Below, one piece after another: positions 10,271 through 18,309 of a DNA stretch of 64,000 bases. The stretch is from Collinsella aerofaciens (lineage in GTDB: Bacteria; Actinomycetota; Coriobacteriia; Coriobacteriales; Coriobacteriaceae). The first letter of the stretch is position 1. The number at the start of each line of letters is the position of its first letter. A model generated the notes under the pieces. That model did not search any database and had not been told where the DNA came from. It saw only the letters and a list, made by a program, of their open reading frames with translations. The stretch lies in assembly GCF_015554145.1 (NCBI RefSeq), contig NZ_JADNHZ010000001.1:62001-126000 (forward strand), given 5' to 3'. The position numbers were made by a program, and so were the translations under genes.

Positions 10271-10312
10271 GATAAAACCTGCCAAAATAAACCTGTCCCT
10301 TTTTGGCAGGTT
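10271..10312 (+). repeat. Hairpin repeat family A, copy 1
   Basis: A member of a dispersed 42-43 bp element. It reads GATAAAACCTGCCAAAA, then TAAACCTGTCCC, then TTTTTGGCAGGTT, with AACCTGCCAAAA pairing to its complement. Nearly identical copies are at 15150-15192 (inverted), 54276-54318, 56548-56590 and 62601-62642; a copy with different but still complementary arms is at 40642-40683. It sits 15 bp beyond the asp23 stop. Confidence 0.9.
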
Positions 10313-10326
10313 ACCTTTTTGGTAGG

Positions 10327-10848
10327 CTACTCGTGCTGGTTGGTGCGGTGCTCGTACTCCTCGGGGGTGATGACATCCTCGATGCGCAGGTTGACGCCCG
10401 CCACCTCAAGGCCGGTCATCGCAGCCAGACGCTCGGTCACGCGTGCCTTAACGTCGTCGAAAATCGCGGGCGCGTAGGCGCCGTACTCGATAATGACGGA
10501 AATGTTGACGACCACGCGGTTGTCATCGGTGACCTCGACCGTCACGCCCTTGGTCAGATTCTCGGCACCAAACTGCTCCTGCACAAAGTGCATGAGGTTG
10601 CCCTTCATGCCCAAGACGTGCGGCACCTCGCGGGTGGCCATAGCGACGATCTTCTCAATCACACCGTTGGAATAGGTCAGCGAGTCCTCGGACTCGTCTG
10701 TTTCCTCATCGTCCTCGTCCGCATCGTCGGCGGGTTCGGCCTCGACGAGCGCCTCGTCCTCGAGCGTTACGTCCTCGGCCTCGGCGGTGACGGTCTCGTC
10801 TGCCTCGAGCTCGGTATCGGCCACATCGACCTTCGTGTTAAAAGCCAT
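10327..10848 (-). CDS. Asp23/Gls24 family envelope stress protein
   Basis: A 173-residue protein of the Asp23/Gls24 (DUF322) family, which in other Gram-positives is tethered to the membrane by AmaP and supports cell-envelope homeostasis. The first 65 residues are very acidic (runs of Asp/Glu). The core domain starts at SLTYSNGVIEKIVAMATREVPHVLGMKG and continues through GVTVEVTDDNRVVVNISVIIEYGAYAP and VKARVTERLAAMTGLEVAGVNLRIEDV, all typical of the family. AAGGAGG precedes the ATG. It is the last gene of the amaP-DUF2273-asp23 operon. Confidence 0.92.
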   Translation of the reverse strand: MAFNTKVDVADTELEADETVTAEAEDVTLEDEALVEAEPADDADEDDEETDESEDSLTYSNGVIEKIVAMATREVPHVLGMKGNLMHFVQEQFGAENLTKGVTVEVTDDNRVVVNISVIIEYGAYAPAIFDDVKARVTERLAAMTGLEVAGVNLRIEDVITPEEYEHRTNQHE

Positions 10849-10892
10849 GGTTCCTCCTTATGCCCACCGCACACGCGGCGGTCGAATACATA

Positions 10893-11270
10893 CTAGCGGC
10901 CGCTAAACAGACGACCGAAGAAGTTGACGATCCCGTTCTCGCCGTCACGGATCTGGCCAATCACGGCGCCGATCAGTACAAAGAAAGCGATGACGAGCGT
11001 ATCCCACAGGCCGAGCGTGAGCACCAGCACGGCGAGCACAAAACCAGCGACGGCTCCAAGCGTGGTGTTGGGATGACGGACGGCATAGCTCCAGATGGCT
11101 GCCCCCGTACCCTTGATGAGACCCATGGCCTCATCAAAATCATTGGCGACCGCGTCATGCGACTCGGTACCCTCCACCTTGGGATCGACGACCTCGCTAG
11201 CCGGCGCGGCGCTCTGATCGATAGTCAGGCGCGGAGTGCGGACGGTCTTGTCTTGATTGGTATCACTCAC
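10893..11270 (-). CDS. DUF2273 small membrane protein of the Asp23 operon
   Basis: A 125-residue protein with a polar, acidic N-terminus and two adjacent membrane helices (TTLGAVAGFVLAVLVLTLGLW and DTLVIAFFVLIGAVIGQIRDGE). It ends IVNFFGRLFSGR, the usual pattern of DUF2273 proteins found beside Asp23/AmaP. The start is GTG at 11270: GGAGG lies 6 nt upstream, and the gene overlaps the end of amaP by 8 bp, which implies translational coupling. It probably works with AmaP in anchoring Asp23; this is inferred from context. Confidence 0.85.
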   Translation of the reverse strand: MSDTNQDKTVRTPRLTIDQSAAPASEVVDPKVEGTESHDAVANDFDEAMGLIKGTGAAIWSYAVRHPNTTLGAVAGFVLAVLVLTLGLWDTLVIAFFVLIGAVIGQIRDGENGIVNFFGRLFSGR

Positions 11271-11808
11271 CGGAAACCTCCACGGTCTGGACGGTAGTCT
11301 TGGACGGCAAAAAACGAACGCGTGCGGTCGTGCCCGGCGTGCCGAGCATGGTGTCGCAGGCCTCTTCGATACGTTGCTGCATCGCGGCTGCAAGGGAGGC
11401 CACATCCCGGTCGTCGAGCGCGATGGCGTCGACCTTAAAACGGACGCGCGATTCGTCGGAGCCCTGCACGCGCGCCTCGACATGCTCGACCATCACGCGG
11501 TCGTCGCGCTCTGCCGCGGTGCGAGCACACGAGGAGAGGGCGGCGAGCGTGACCTCGATATTACGCTCCCCCGCCGGATGCACGCAGGACGGCTCGCGAC
11601 GAGCAAACATCAGGCGAAAGAAACACACGAGCACGCCGAGCGCCACGACACCGCCGCACGCCGTAACAACGATGCGAGGCAGCGAATCGCGCATCAGCAG
11701 CATAAAGCGATAGGTATATGGCCCCCAAAACTGGCAGACCAACGTACCCAGCGCCACAACGGCGGCGACAAGATACACGATCGCCAGGGCTCGTTTGAGC
11801 ACGCGCAT
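11263..11808 (-). CDS. amaP: Alkaline shock response membrane anchor protein AmaP
   Basis: A 181-residue membrane protein. It has an N-terminal helix (ALAIVYLVAAVVALGTLVCQFW), a second helix at residues about 45-65 (IVVTACGGVVALGVLVCFFRLMF), then a cytoplasmic domain of about 110 residues with strand patterns (RNIEVTLAALSSC, RVRFKVDAIALDD). This is the AmaP layout, whose known role is to hold Asp23 at the membrane. It is the first gene of the operon with DUF2273 and asp23. Sequence conservation of AmaP is low, so the call rests partly on the neighbours. Confidence 0.8.
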   Translation of the reverse strand: MRVLKRALAIVYLVAAVVALGTLVCQFWGPYTYRFMLLMRDSLPRIVVTACGGVVALGVLVCFFRLMFARREPSCVHPAGERNIEVTLAALSSCARTAAERDDRVMVEHVEARVQGSDESRVRFKVDAIALDDRDVASLAAAMQQRIEEACDTMLGTPGTTARVRFLPSKTTVQTVEVSGE

Positions 11809-11867
11809 GCGGCGCTCCCTTCAAATCTCGATCCAAGGAATGCAAAACGGTTCGCATCATTATAAAA

Positions 11868-11905
11868 GAGCCGGGTCCGGTGCTCTACGCACGCGGATCC
11901 GGCTC
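11868..11905 (-). terminator. Terminator of yebC
   Basis: On the minus strand, GAGCCGGATCCG pairs with CGGACCCGGCTC and is followed by TTTTATA. It lies between yebC and the amaP operon. Confidence 0.85.
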
Positions 11906-11974
11906 ATCTATTCCACGAGGCTTGCATGCTCGCTTCATTATGCCCAGATATGCACGGCTTAACCCGTGCGGGCG

Positions 11975-12781
11975 CTACTCCTCCTCGAGGGCAGCGATGA
12001 CTTCGTCGGTCATGTCCATGGTGCTGTAAACATCCTGGACGTCGTCGAGCTCCTCAAGACGGTCGATGAGGCGCTGAACCTTCTTGGCGTCGGCGCCGGA
12101 GACCTCGGTCGGGGTGGTCGGGACCATGGTGGTCTCGGAGCCCTTGACCTGGACGCCCTGCTCCTCGAGCGCCTTGGAGACAGCCATGACCTCGTTGGCA
12201 GTAGTCCAGACGATCCACTCCTCGCCGGCGTCCTCGTAGTCCTCGCCACCGGCCTCGGCGATGGCCATCATGAACTCATCCTCGTCACCGGCAGCACCGT
12301 TGGCGATCATGGTCTCCTTCTTGGCGTTCTCGTCCAGGATCTCCTTGGCGACGACGATCTGGCCCTTGCGCTCAAACTGGAAGGCGACGGAGCCGGAGGT
12401 GCCCAGGTTGCCACCAGCGTGGGAGAAGGCGGAACGGACATCAGCGGCGGTACGGTTGCGATTGTCGGTCAGGCAGTCGACGTAGACGGCGACACCGGCG
12501 GGACCGTAGCCCTCGTACACGATGTTCTCGTAGACGGCGGCGTCAGCACCCGAACCAAAAGCCTTGTCGATAGCGGACTTGATCTTGTCCTTAGGCATGG
12601 ACTGAGCCTTGGCCTTGGCAACGGCAGCGGCGAGGCTGGCGTTGTTCTCGGGCAGCGGGTCACCGCCGAGACGGGCAGCAACGGTGATGTTGCGGCTGAG
12701 CTTGGAGAAGAGGGCGGAACGCTTGGCGTCCTGCGCGCCCTTACGATGCTTGGTTGTGGCCCACTTAGAGTGTCCGGACAT
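11975..12781 (-). CDS. yebC: YebC/PmpR family protein
   Basis: A 268-residue YebC/TACO1 family protein. Members have been reported as transcriptional regulators and as ribosome-associated factors that ease translation of proline-rich stretches. The start MSGHSKWATTKHRKGAQDAKR is the conserved signature (usually MAGHSKWANIKHRK). The middle and C-terminal domains carry NIVYEGYGPAGVAVYVDCLTDNRNRT and GGNLGTSGSVAFQFERKG, both diagnostic. The acidic C-terminus ends EVIAALEEE. It is a single-gene unit with its own terminator. Confidence 0.95.
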   Translation of the reverse strand: MSGHSKWATTKHRKGAQDAKRSALFSKLSRNITVAARLGGDPLPENNASLAAAVAKAKAQSMPKDKIKSAIDKAFGSGADAAVYENIVYEGYGPAGVAVYVDCLTDNRNRTAADVRSAFSHAGGNLGTSGSVAFQFERKGQIVVAKEILDENAKKETMIANGAAGDEDEFMMAIAEAGGEDYEDAGEEWIVWTTANEVMAVSKALEEQGVQVKGSETTMVPTTPTEVSGADAKKVQRLIDRLEELDDVQDVYSTMDMTDEVIAALEEE

Positions 12782-12911
12782 ACGTGTCTCCTATCGGTTT
12801 CGACCTAAAGCCCAGCGCAGATGCTCGGGCAATATAAACAAACGTCGTTATGATATACCTACTGGCCTGCGAGATAAACCCCAAAATGAAGGCGTCGTGA
12901 TGATGACCCCT

Positions 12912-12944
12912 TTGGTGCAAAGAAACCTGACCCCAGTGCACCAA
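12912..12944 (-). repeat. Hairpin repeat, A/E-like variant with TTGGTGCA arms
   Basis: The arms TTGGTGCA/TGCACCAA enclose a core that on the minus strand reads GGGGTCAGGTTTCTTTG, close to the family A core GGGACAGGTTTATTTTGG, while the arms are unrelated in sequence. It abuts the stop codon of the DUF6020-like gene and may serve as its terminator. Confidence 0.7.
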
Positions 12945-12945
12945 G

Positions 12946-15129
12946 TTAGGACCAGAGGAAGTCGCTGCGGGTGACGGTGGCGCCGATGGCGAAGGGCATA
13001 CAGGCGATGACCGGATACAGGTAGCGCATGTAAGTCGAGCCGTTGCACGGGCCAATCAGGCACACGGCGAGCACGCCCAACAGCGGCACCCAGATCGCCA
13101 GCGCACGCCATGAATGACGACGCAGTAGATAGGCCACCACGACGATCATGATCCACACATAGGTGGCCGAGCTCATGGTGAGCGAGATAAACGGGACGCG
13201 TTGTACTGCCACGCGATACAGGTTGATCAGGTGGTCGCACCAGCGCACGACCTTGCTATCGACCGGATGGAAGTCAAAGTATTTGAGGTTATCGGGCTTC
13301 GCCATGATCTCGGCACTACGCGCCGTGCTGTAGACCCACGCATCACGGGCACTCGGATAAAAGTAGCCGTAGTAGTTATTGATGAGCGCCGAGATATAGC
13401 ACTCGGGATCCTTTTTAAACATCTGGGCCCACACCTCAAAATAGGCCTTGATGTCATCCTGCGAGGCGTACTCGTTAAAGCAATTTTTGACGGCGTCGGA
13501 CTTGTCGGGGTTGTAGCGGCGGCCCAGGTTCTCGTACTTGAGCACACGGTCGATCACGGCACGCTCTTCGTCGGTCACCGAACCGTCGCAAGGAGCCTCC
13601 ACGATGGTGCCGTCCTCCTTAACCGTAGGGTTGACGCCCGAGTTAAGACCGTCGTGCTTTTGGACGAAACGAGCCGTCTGCTGGAACGGAATCGAGAGGA
13701 TTTCGCGCTTGGAACCAGGCGTGATATCGTGCGCCGGCATAAAGACCTTGGTGAAGTACATATTAGAGGCAAGGCAGAGCGCGAGCACCGCGAGAACGCC
13801 AACCCAGCGGAAACGCGGGATGGTGCCCGAAGGCGCAGCACCAGTCTGCTTGGCTGCACGACGAGCCACATGCACGTCCCATACGCAAAACGCCGCCGCG
13901 ATTACGCATGCCGCCAGGGGAAACACCAGGCCGCCGTTGCGCAGGAACGTGGAACCCATGGAGCCCAGAGCGAGCAGCAGCCAGTCGTGGCGCGCAAAGA
14001 GCACGGGGGCTTTCTCGCCCGCTCGCTCGACATTGGCATCGCGACGGGGCAGGCCGCATGCCACGAGCTTGACGGTCTGTACCAGCAGCACCAAGAACGC
14101 GTCGGCAAAGAGCACGTCTTTGGTGAGCAACGCCGCGTAGTTAGAGAACATCGGCATAAACGCAAAGAACAGCAAGATGACGCCGCGGACCGGCAGGCTC
14201 ACGCCCAGCTTGCGCAGCGACGATATGGAATAGGCCATGCAGGCGGCCGTGATGACAAATTGGGCACAGGTGTAGATGGCAAGGCCCGCATTGGCGCTGT
14301 TGAATAGCGAAAGCCCCAGTTGCACACACGAGCCGATGATGGCCGTGTGCACCACCGGATGATGGCCGTTGAGCAGCACGTTGGGGTTAAGCAGGCGTAG
14401 GTAATCGCTCGTGCCGTTGGGGTAGTTGAACCATTGGCGGATCTGCGCGCCCGTATCTCCCATAAAGAGGCCGGGCAGCGAGGCGATAAGCGTGGGCGCC
14501 CAGACAATCATGAGCACAAGAAACGGCCCGACAAAAGGATGGACCGAGAGCACGGCGTGGGCAACACGCCACACGCGGCCAAAATGCGCCTCCGAAAACG
14601 GAATGCGGCGAGAGCTCAACCAATCCAAAAACTCAAAAGCCAGATAGAAGGCCACAATCGCCAAGAGCATCCAACCCGCGCCGCCAATCCAGGCGCAGAT
14701 AACGCGTGCCTTGTCGCCCAGCACAGTCTCGGCCGAATCGGTAAGGTCGTAGCTACGGCCGAACACCATGCAGACGGCAAAGAACAGCGATGGCAGCACG
14801 ACCGACGGACGCCAAGCGTCACCGCGACCAAAGAACACATAGCGAAACGGCAGCGTGAGCAAACAGGCAAGTGCGAGCAGCATCACTGCGTCGGTATGGC
14901 CGGCAAACGAGAGAAGTACCTCGTAGCACACATAGAGCGTACCCGTCGCCTTGGGATCGATCGCCAGGACCGCGTTACTCGACACCGGGGCGGGATCGAT
15001 GGAAAACGCCGTGGTCGCCAACAGGGCGAGCACAAATGCGACGAGCGTCTGCTTGGCGGGATAGCGTTTAAACCAGACGATGCGAGCGGCATCGCGCGCA
15101 GCCGTTGTGGAGAGGTCGGAATCCTTCAC
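12946..15129 (-). CDS. Large polytopic membrane protein, DUF6020-like
   Basis: A 727-residue membrane protein with about 12-13 hydrophobic helices. The N-terminal half has helices at about residues 28-45, 65-100, 110-130, 145-170 and 205-230. A long extracytoplasmic loop (about 470-620) is rich in Asp/Asn/Tyr, and a last group of helices lies near the C-terminus. The loop after the fourth or fifth helix contains MGDTGAQIRQWFNYP and NPNVLLNGHHPVVHTAIIG, features of DUF6020 proteins, which resemble glycosyltransferases of the lipid-linked (GT-C) type. The function is therefore probably envelope glycan transfer, but that is inference. A family A hairpin sits 20 bp upstream of its start. Confidence 0.7.
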   Translation of the reverse strand: MKDSDLSTTAARDAARIVWFKRYPAKQTLVAFVLALLATTAFSIDPAPVSSNAVLAIDPKATGTLYVCYEVLLSFAGHTDAVMLLALACLLTLPFRYVFFGRGDAWRPSVVLPSLFFAVCMVFGRSYDLTDSAETVLGDKARVICAWIGGAGWMLLAIVAFYLAFEFLDWLSSRRIPFSEAHFGRVWRVAHAVLSVHPFVGPFLVLMIVWAPTLIASLPGLFMGDTGAQIRQWFNYPNGTSDYLRLLNPNVLLNGHHPVVHTAIIGSCVQLGLSLFNSANAGLAIYTCAQFVITAACMAYSISSLRKLGVSLPVRGVILLFFAFMPMFSNYAALLTKDVLFADAFLVLLVQTVKLVACGLPRRDANVERAGEKAPVLFARHDWLLLALGSMGSTFLRNGGLVFPLAACVIAAAFCVWDVHVARRAAKQTGAAPSGTIPRFRWVGVLAVLALCLASNMYFTKVFMPAHDITPGSKREILSIPFQQTARFVQKHDGLNSGVNPTVKEDGTIVEAPCDGSVTDEERAVIDRVLKYENLGRRYNPDKSDAVKNCFNEYASQDDIKAYFEVWAQMFKKDPECYISALINNYYGYFYPSARDAWVYSTARSAEIMAKPDNLKYFDFHPVDSKVVRWCDHLINLYRVAVQRVPFISLTMSSATYVWIMIVVVAYLLRRHSWRALAIWVPLLGVLAVCLIGPCNGSTYMRYLYPVIACMPFAIGATVTRSDFLWS

Positions 15130-15149
15130 AGTCCGAATAGCCTTTCTAG

Positions 15150-15192
15150 AAACCTGCCAAAAAAGAACAGGTTTATTTTGACAGGTTTTATC
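15150..15192 (-). repeat. Hairpin repeat family A, copy 2 (inverted)
   Basis: Same element as at 10271 in the opposite orientation, with AACCTGCC/GGCAGGTT arms weakened to GACAGG on one side. It lies between lgt and the start of the DUF6020-like gene, so this copy sits in a 5' region. Confidence 0.85.
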
Positions 15193-15231
15193 TGGGGAAA
15201 CGTTACGGTTCTGTCATCGTTGCCCGGCAAA

Positions 15232-15265
15232 ACCACCCCCAAGGTGCCTACCCCTTTGTGGTGGT
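15232..15265 (-). repeat. Short hairpin after lgt, possibly E-like
   Basis: ACCACC/GGTGGT arms enclose CCAAGGTGCC and TACCCCTTTG, 10 bp beyond the lgt stop. The CCCCTTTG end resembles family E cores. It is a possible terminator or repeat copy. Confidence 0.45.
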
Positions 15266-15274
15266 ATGTGGCGG

Positions 15275-16096
15275 CTAGGCATCGAGGTAGACGCGCTGGG
15301 GACGGTTGCGGCGGAGGGCAAAGATGACGAGCGCCAGGCCCACAATCACGAGCGGCAGGCTCAGCAGTTGACCCATGGTGATGACGCCGCCCAGCAGATA
15401 GCCCAGCTGGGCATCGGGCACGCGCACAAACTCAATGAGGAAGCGGACGATGCCGTAGCCCATCACAAACACGCCCATAAACGTTCCCTGAGGCAGCAGC
15501 GGTTTTTTGCGGCTGAGCACCTGCAAGATGCAAAAGAGCACAATGCCCTCGAGAAACGCCTCGTAGAGCTGGGAGGGATGGCGCGGCATATCGCCCGCGG
15601 TACCGCCAAAGATCACGCCCCAGGGCAAATCGGTCGGCTTGCCCCACAGCTCTCCGTTGACAAAGTTGGCACAGCGCCCCAGGCACAGGGCCAGCGGAGC
15701 ACCGATAACGGCAAGGTCGGCGATGGTCCAGGCATCGAGCTTGTACACGCGGCACACGAGCACGCCGCCGATGATGCCGCCCACGAGGCCGCCGTGGAAA
15801 CTCATGCCGCCTTCGTTGGTGGCAAAGATCTCGAGCGGATGTGCCCAGTAGTAGCCGTCGCCGTAAAAGATGACGTAGAACAGGCGGGCGCCGATGATAA
15901 GGCCAAAGACCACACCGACCACGACGCTCGTCAGGTCGTCGACCGTAATGTCGAAACCCCAGCGACGCTGCGTGCGATACATGACGACCGCCGTGAGCAG
16001 AGCTCCGACCACATAGGCCAAGCCGTACCAGTAGATGGTGATGGGCCCCGCCGAAATGGCGACGGGATCAAGCATATGGTAGAGGTCGTTGAGCAT
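15275..16096 (-). CDS. lgt: Prolipoprotein diacylglyceryl transferase
   Basis: Transfers diacylglycerol from phosphatidylglycerol to the lipobox cysteine of prolipoproteins, the first step of lipoprotein maturation in the membrane. It has 273 residues and about seven helices. The signature GRCANFVNGELWGKPTDLPWG (residues about 140-160) contains the conserved Arg/Asn/Glu, and HGGLVGGIIGG and the late YGIVRFLIEFVR helix (conserved Arg/Glu) are also present. The start at 16096 is preceded by AGGGGGA; longer frames upstream lack a ribosome site. A lipoprotein client is in the window (the amino-acid binding protein at 40798). Confidence 0.96.
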   Translation of the reverse strand: MLNDLYHMLDPVAISAGPITIYWYGLAYVVGALLTAVVMYRTQRRWGFDITVDDLTSVVVGVVFGLIIGARLFYVIFYGDGYYWAHPLEIFATNEGGMSFHGGLVGGIIGGVLVCRVYKLDAWTIADLAVIGAPLALCLGRCANFVNGELWGKPTDLPWGVIFGGTAGDMPRHPSQLYEAFLEGIVLFCILQVLSRKKPLLPQGTFMGVFVMGYGIVRFLIEFVRVPDAQLGYLLGGVITMGQLLSLPLVIVGLALVIFALRRNRPQRVYLDA

Positions 16097-16123
16097 ATCG
16101 GTCCCCCTGCTCCCTACATACAA

Positions 16124-16156
16124 ATGCGGCCGCGGGCCTTTCGCTCGCAGCCGCAT
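16124..16156 (-). terminator. Terminator downstream of the Nfu gene
   Basis: The ATGCGGC/GCCGCAT inverted repeat is followed on the minus strand by ATTTGTAT. It lies between the Nfu-type gene and lgt. Confidence 0.6.
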
Positions 16157-16205
16157 ATTTGGGCGTGACGTCTATGCGGAGCACATCGCCCGCAGCTTTC
16201 GCATC

Positions 16206-16484
16206 TTAGAACGGCGCGTACTCGTCGTACAGGTCCTCGGCCTCGCCGGAAGCATTGACCTGCTCAACGCGGGTAACGCCAGGCACGTGCTCCTTCAGGA
16301 TGCGCTCGATGCCCATAGACAGGGTCAGCGAGCTCATGGGGCAGCCGGCGCAGGCGCCCTGCAGTTCCAGCTTGACAACACCCTCGTCGTCGACACCCAC
16401 ATACTCCATATCGCCGCCGTCGGCCTGCAGGTTGGGGCGGATCTCCTCAAGAACCTTCTTAAGCAGCTCTTCGTTAACAGCCAC
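16206..16484 (-). CDS. NifU C-terminal domain protein (Nfu-type Fe-S scaffold)
   Basis: A 92-residue stand-alone NifU C-terminal domain that binds and passes on [4Fe-4S] clusters in the cytoplasm. It has the expected RPNLQADGGDMEYVGVDDEG start region and the cluster-binding CxxC in LELQGACAGCPMSSLTL (Cys about 44 and 47). AAAGGAGC precedes the ATG. The Fe-S and radical enzymes in this window (activase at 26192, radical SAM at 52382) are the type of client it serves. Confidence 0.95.
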   Translation of the reverse strand: MAVNEELLKKVLEEIRPNLQADGGDMEYVGVDDEGVVKLELQGACAGCPMSSLTLSMGIERILKEHVPGVTRVEQVNASGEAEDLYDEYAPF

Positions 16485-16656
16485 AGGGGCTCCTTTCTCA
16501 CAATAACGCGGGCGCGCCCGCGGACAGAAGCTATGTTACTACAGCCGTGTACCCGCTCACGAGCCGTCCATGCGCGCAGACGCGACTTTCACGAGTAGTC
16601 AATTTGGGACGGGGCTCTTTTGGCTGCCTTTTGTTGCCAGCTGGCGTTGCCACGCG

Positions 16657-17181
16657 CTACTGCTGAGCCTGCCCCTCGGTGCCGATGTGAACATCGACGA
16701 TAACCTGGCGGTAGCTGATGCCGCAGGAGTCGAGGATGCGGCGGCTGATGCGTCCGTCATCGGTGTCGGCGTACTTGTTGTCCAGGTAGACAACCTCGCC
16801 CACGCCCACCTGCGCCAAAATCTTGGCGCAGTCGTGGCACGGGAACAGCGTGACGTAGACCGTGGAACCCTCAAGATCTTTGAGCGAGCCACGGTAGTTG
16901 AGCACGGCGTTTGCCTCGGCATGCACCACGTAGTTGTGCTTGTCCTGCAACGGGTCGTCGCTCGTGCCCCACGGGAAAAAGTCATCGTTGAGCGCCGAGG
17001 GCGTACCGTTGTAGCCCACCGAAAGGATGCGGTGGTTGGTGCTGGCGATGCACGCGCCCACCTGCGTGTTGGGGTCCTTGCTGCGGCGCTGCGCGGCGAT
17101 GGCCACGCTCATAAAGAACTCGTCCCAGCTAATGACGTCCAGGCGCTTGCCTGACGAAGTTTGATGAAGATCGTCCGACAT
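16657..17181 (-). CDS. Deoxycytidylate (dCMP) deaminase, ComEB-type
   Basis: A zinc-dependent deaminase that makes dUMP from dCMP for dTMP synthesis. It has 174 residues. The zinc/catalytic motifs are HAEANAVLNYRG (His ligand and catalytic Glu) and TLFPCHDCAKIL (PCxxC ligands). The SVGYNGTPSALNDD and WGTSDDPLQDKHNYVVHAE segments are typical of dCMP deaminase. The ATG at 17181 has GGAGGTG at ideal spacing; the longer frame (17217) has none. It is transcribed alone, with coaX upstream on the same strand. Confidence 0.94.
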   Translation of the reverse strand: MSDDLHQTSSGKRLDVISWDEFFMSVAIAAQRRSKDPNTQVGACIASTNHRILSVGYNGTPSALNDDFFPWGTSDDPLQDKHNYVVHAEANAVLNYRGSLKDLEGSTVYVTLFPCHDCAKILAQVGVGEVVYLDNKYADTDDGRISRRILDSCGISYRQVIVDVHIGTEGQAQQ

Positions 17182-17230
17182 GGCAGACACCTCCGTAATC
17201 GCAATAGTTTGACCCATTGTAGCAGGTGAA

Positions 17231-17265
17231 AGGTGGGGGCGTTTATCCCACCGGCGCCCTCACCT
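17231..17265 (-). terminator. Terminator of coaX
   Basis: On the minus strand, AGGTGAGGGCG pairs with CGCCCCCACCT and is followed by TTTC. It abuts the coaX stop. Confidence 0.65.
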
Positions 17266-18117
17266 TTACACGCGGCGGGGCTTTTGGTTGATGTGGTAGA
17301 GCTCGGCGAGACCCCGCAGCGTCAGTGCGTCGTCGACCGTCAGGCTGTGGCCGACCAACGCCGCGAGCGCCTCGGCATCATCGCCGGTAATGACGATGGG
17401 CACGCCATCCTCCCCCGCCGCCTTGGTCGCGCGCATCTCGGCAAGCACCATGTCGAGCATGCCGTCGATGCGGGCTACCTCGCCCAAGACCACGCCCGAG
17501 CGCATGGCCTCGCGCGTGTTGCGACCGATCACATGCGTTGGCGCCGAGGGCTCGACCTGCGGCAGGCGCGCCGCAGCGGCCGAAAGCGAGCGGGCGCCAA
17601 GTGCCAGACCCGGCGCGATGACGCCGCCGACAAAGGTTCCGCGCGCGTCGATGACCTCGATATTGGTCGTAGTGCCCAAGTCGATCACGATACACGGAGA
17701 GCCGTAGACGGCACGGGCCGCCACGGCGTCGGCGATGCGGTCGGGGCCGATCTCGGCCGGGTCATCGTAATGCACGGGCATACCGGTCTTGAGGCCCGGC
17801 CCCACGGTAAGCACGCGCCCCGTGCAGGTACGGGAAAGTGCTGCCTTCCACGGGCGCTCGAGCGCCGGCACCACGCAGCTCAGCACGGCCGCCGCGGGAA
17901 CGAGTGCACCCGGCATGCCCGCATCGGCTGCCAATGCGCCCATGACCTGCGCGAGCCTCATGCGCGCCTCGTCTGCCGTAATGCTCGACGGCGTCGTGAT
18001 CTCGCACGTCGCAAGCGGGCATTCCTGCGCCGCGGCCGAATCCTCGGCAAACAGGCCAAAGCGAATGAACGTGTTGCCCACGTCGACCGTCAATATATAT
18101 GCGCACCCATTAAGCAT
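17266..18117 (-). CDS. coaX: Type III pantothenate kinase
   Basis: Phosphorylates pantothenate, the first step of coenzyme A synthesis. It has 283 residues and the ASKHA fold. The phosphate-1 motif is LTVDVGNTFIRFGLF (residues 9-23). The pantothenate-binding GPDRIADAVAA region is near residue 123, phosphate-2 is IDLGTTTNIEVID near 144, and GGVIAPGLALGARSL follows. The ATG at 18117 has AAGGAGC upstream; the longer frame is non-coding. CoaX is the monovalent-cation-dependent isoform common in Actinomycetota. Confidence 0.96.
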   Translation of the reverse strand: MLNGCAYILTVDVGNTFIRFGLFAEDSAAAQECPLATCEITTPSSITADEARMRLAQVMGALAADAGMPGALVPAAAVLSCVVPALERPWKAALSRTCTGRVLTVGPGLKTGMPVHYDDPAEIGPDRIADAVAARAVYGSPCIVIDLGTTTNIEVIDARGTFVGGVIAPGLALGARSLSAAAARLPQVEPSAPTHVIGRNTREAMRSGVVLGEVARIDGMLDMVLAEMRATKAAGEDGVPIVITGDDAEALAALVGHSLTVDDALTLRGLAELYHINQKPRRV

Positions 18118-18309
18118 CGTCGGCGCTCCTTTCGTCTGCCCAGCAGTATATCGCCTACCTAAACCAGTCATCCCAAAATGACTAGCTTGCGGCTATACTG
18201 GTGCGCGGTCGCGCGCGAGCTCACGCGGCGGCCCTTGGTAACCCGACTTCCCGCGCCGTATCCGTAGCGGCGCTCCCGGGGGAAGCGGATATACGCAAAG
18301 GAGTTCTAT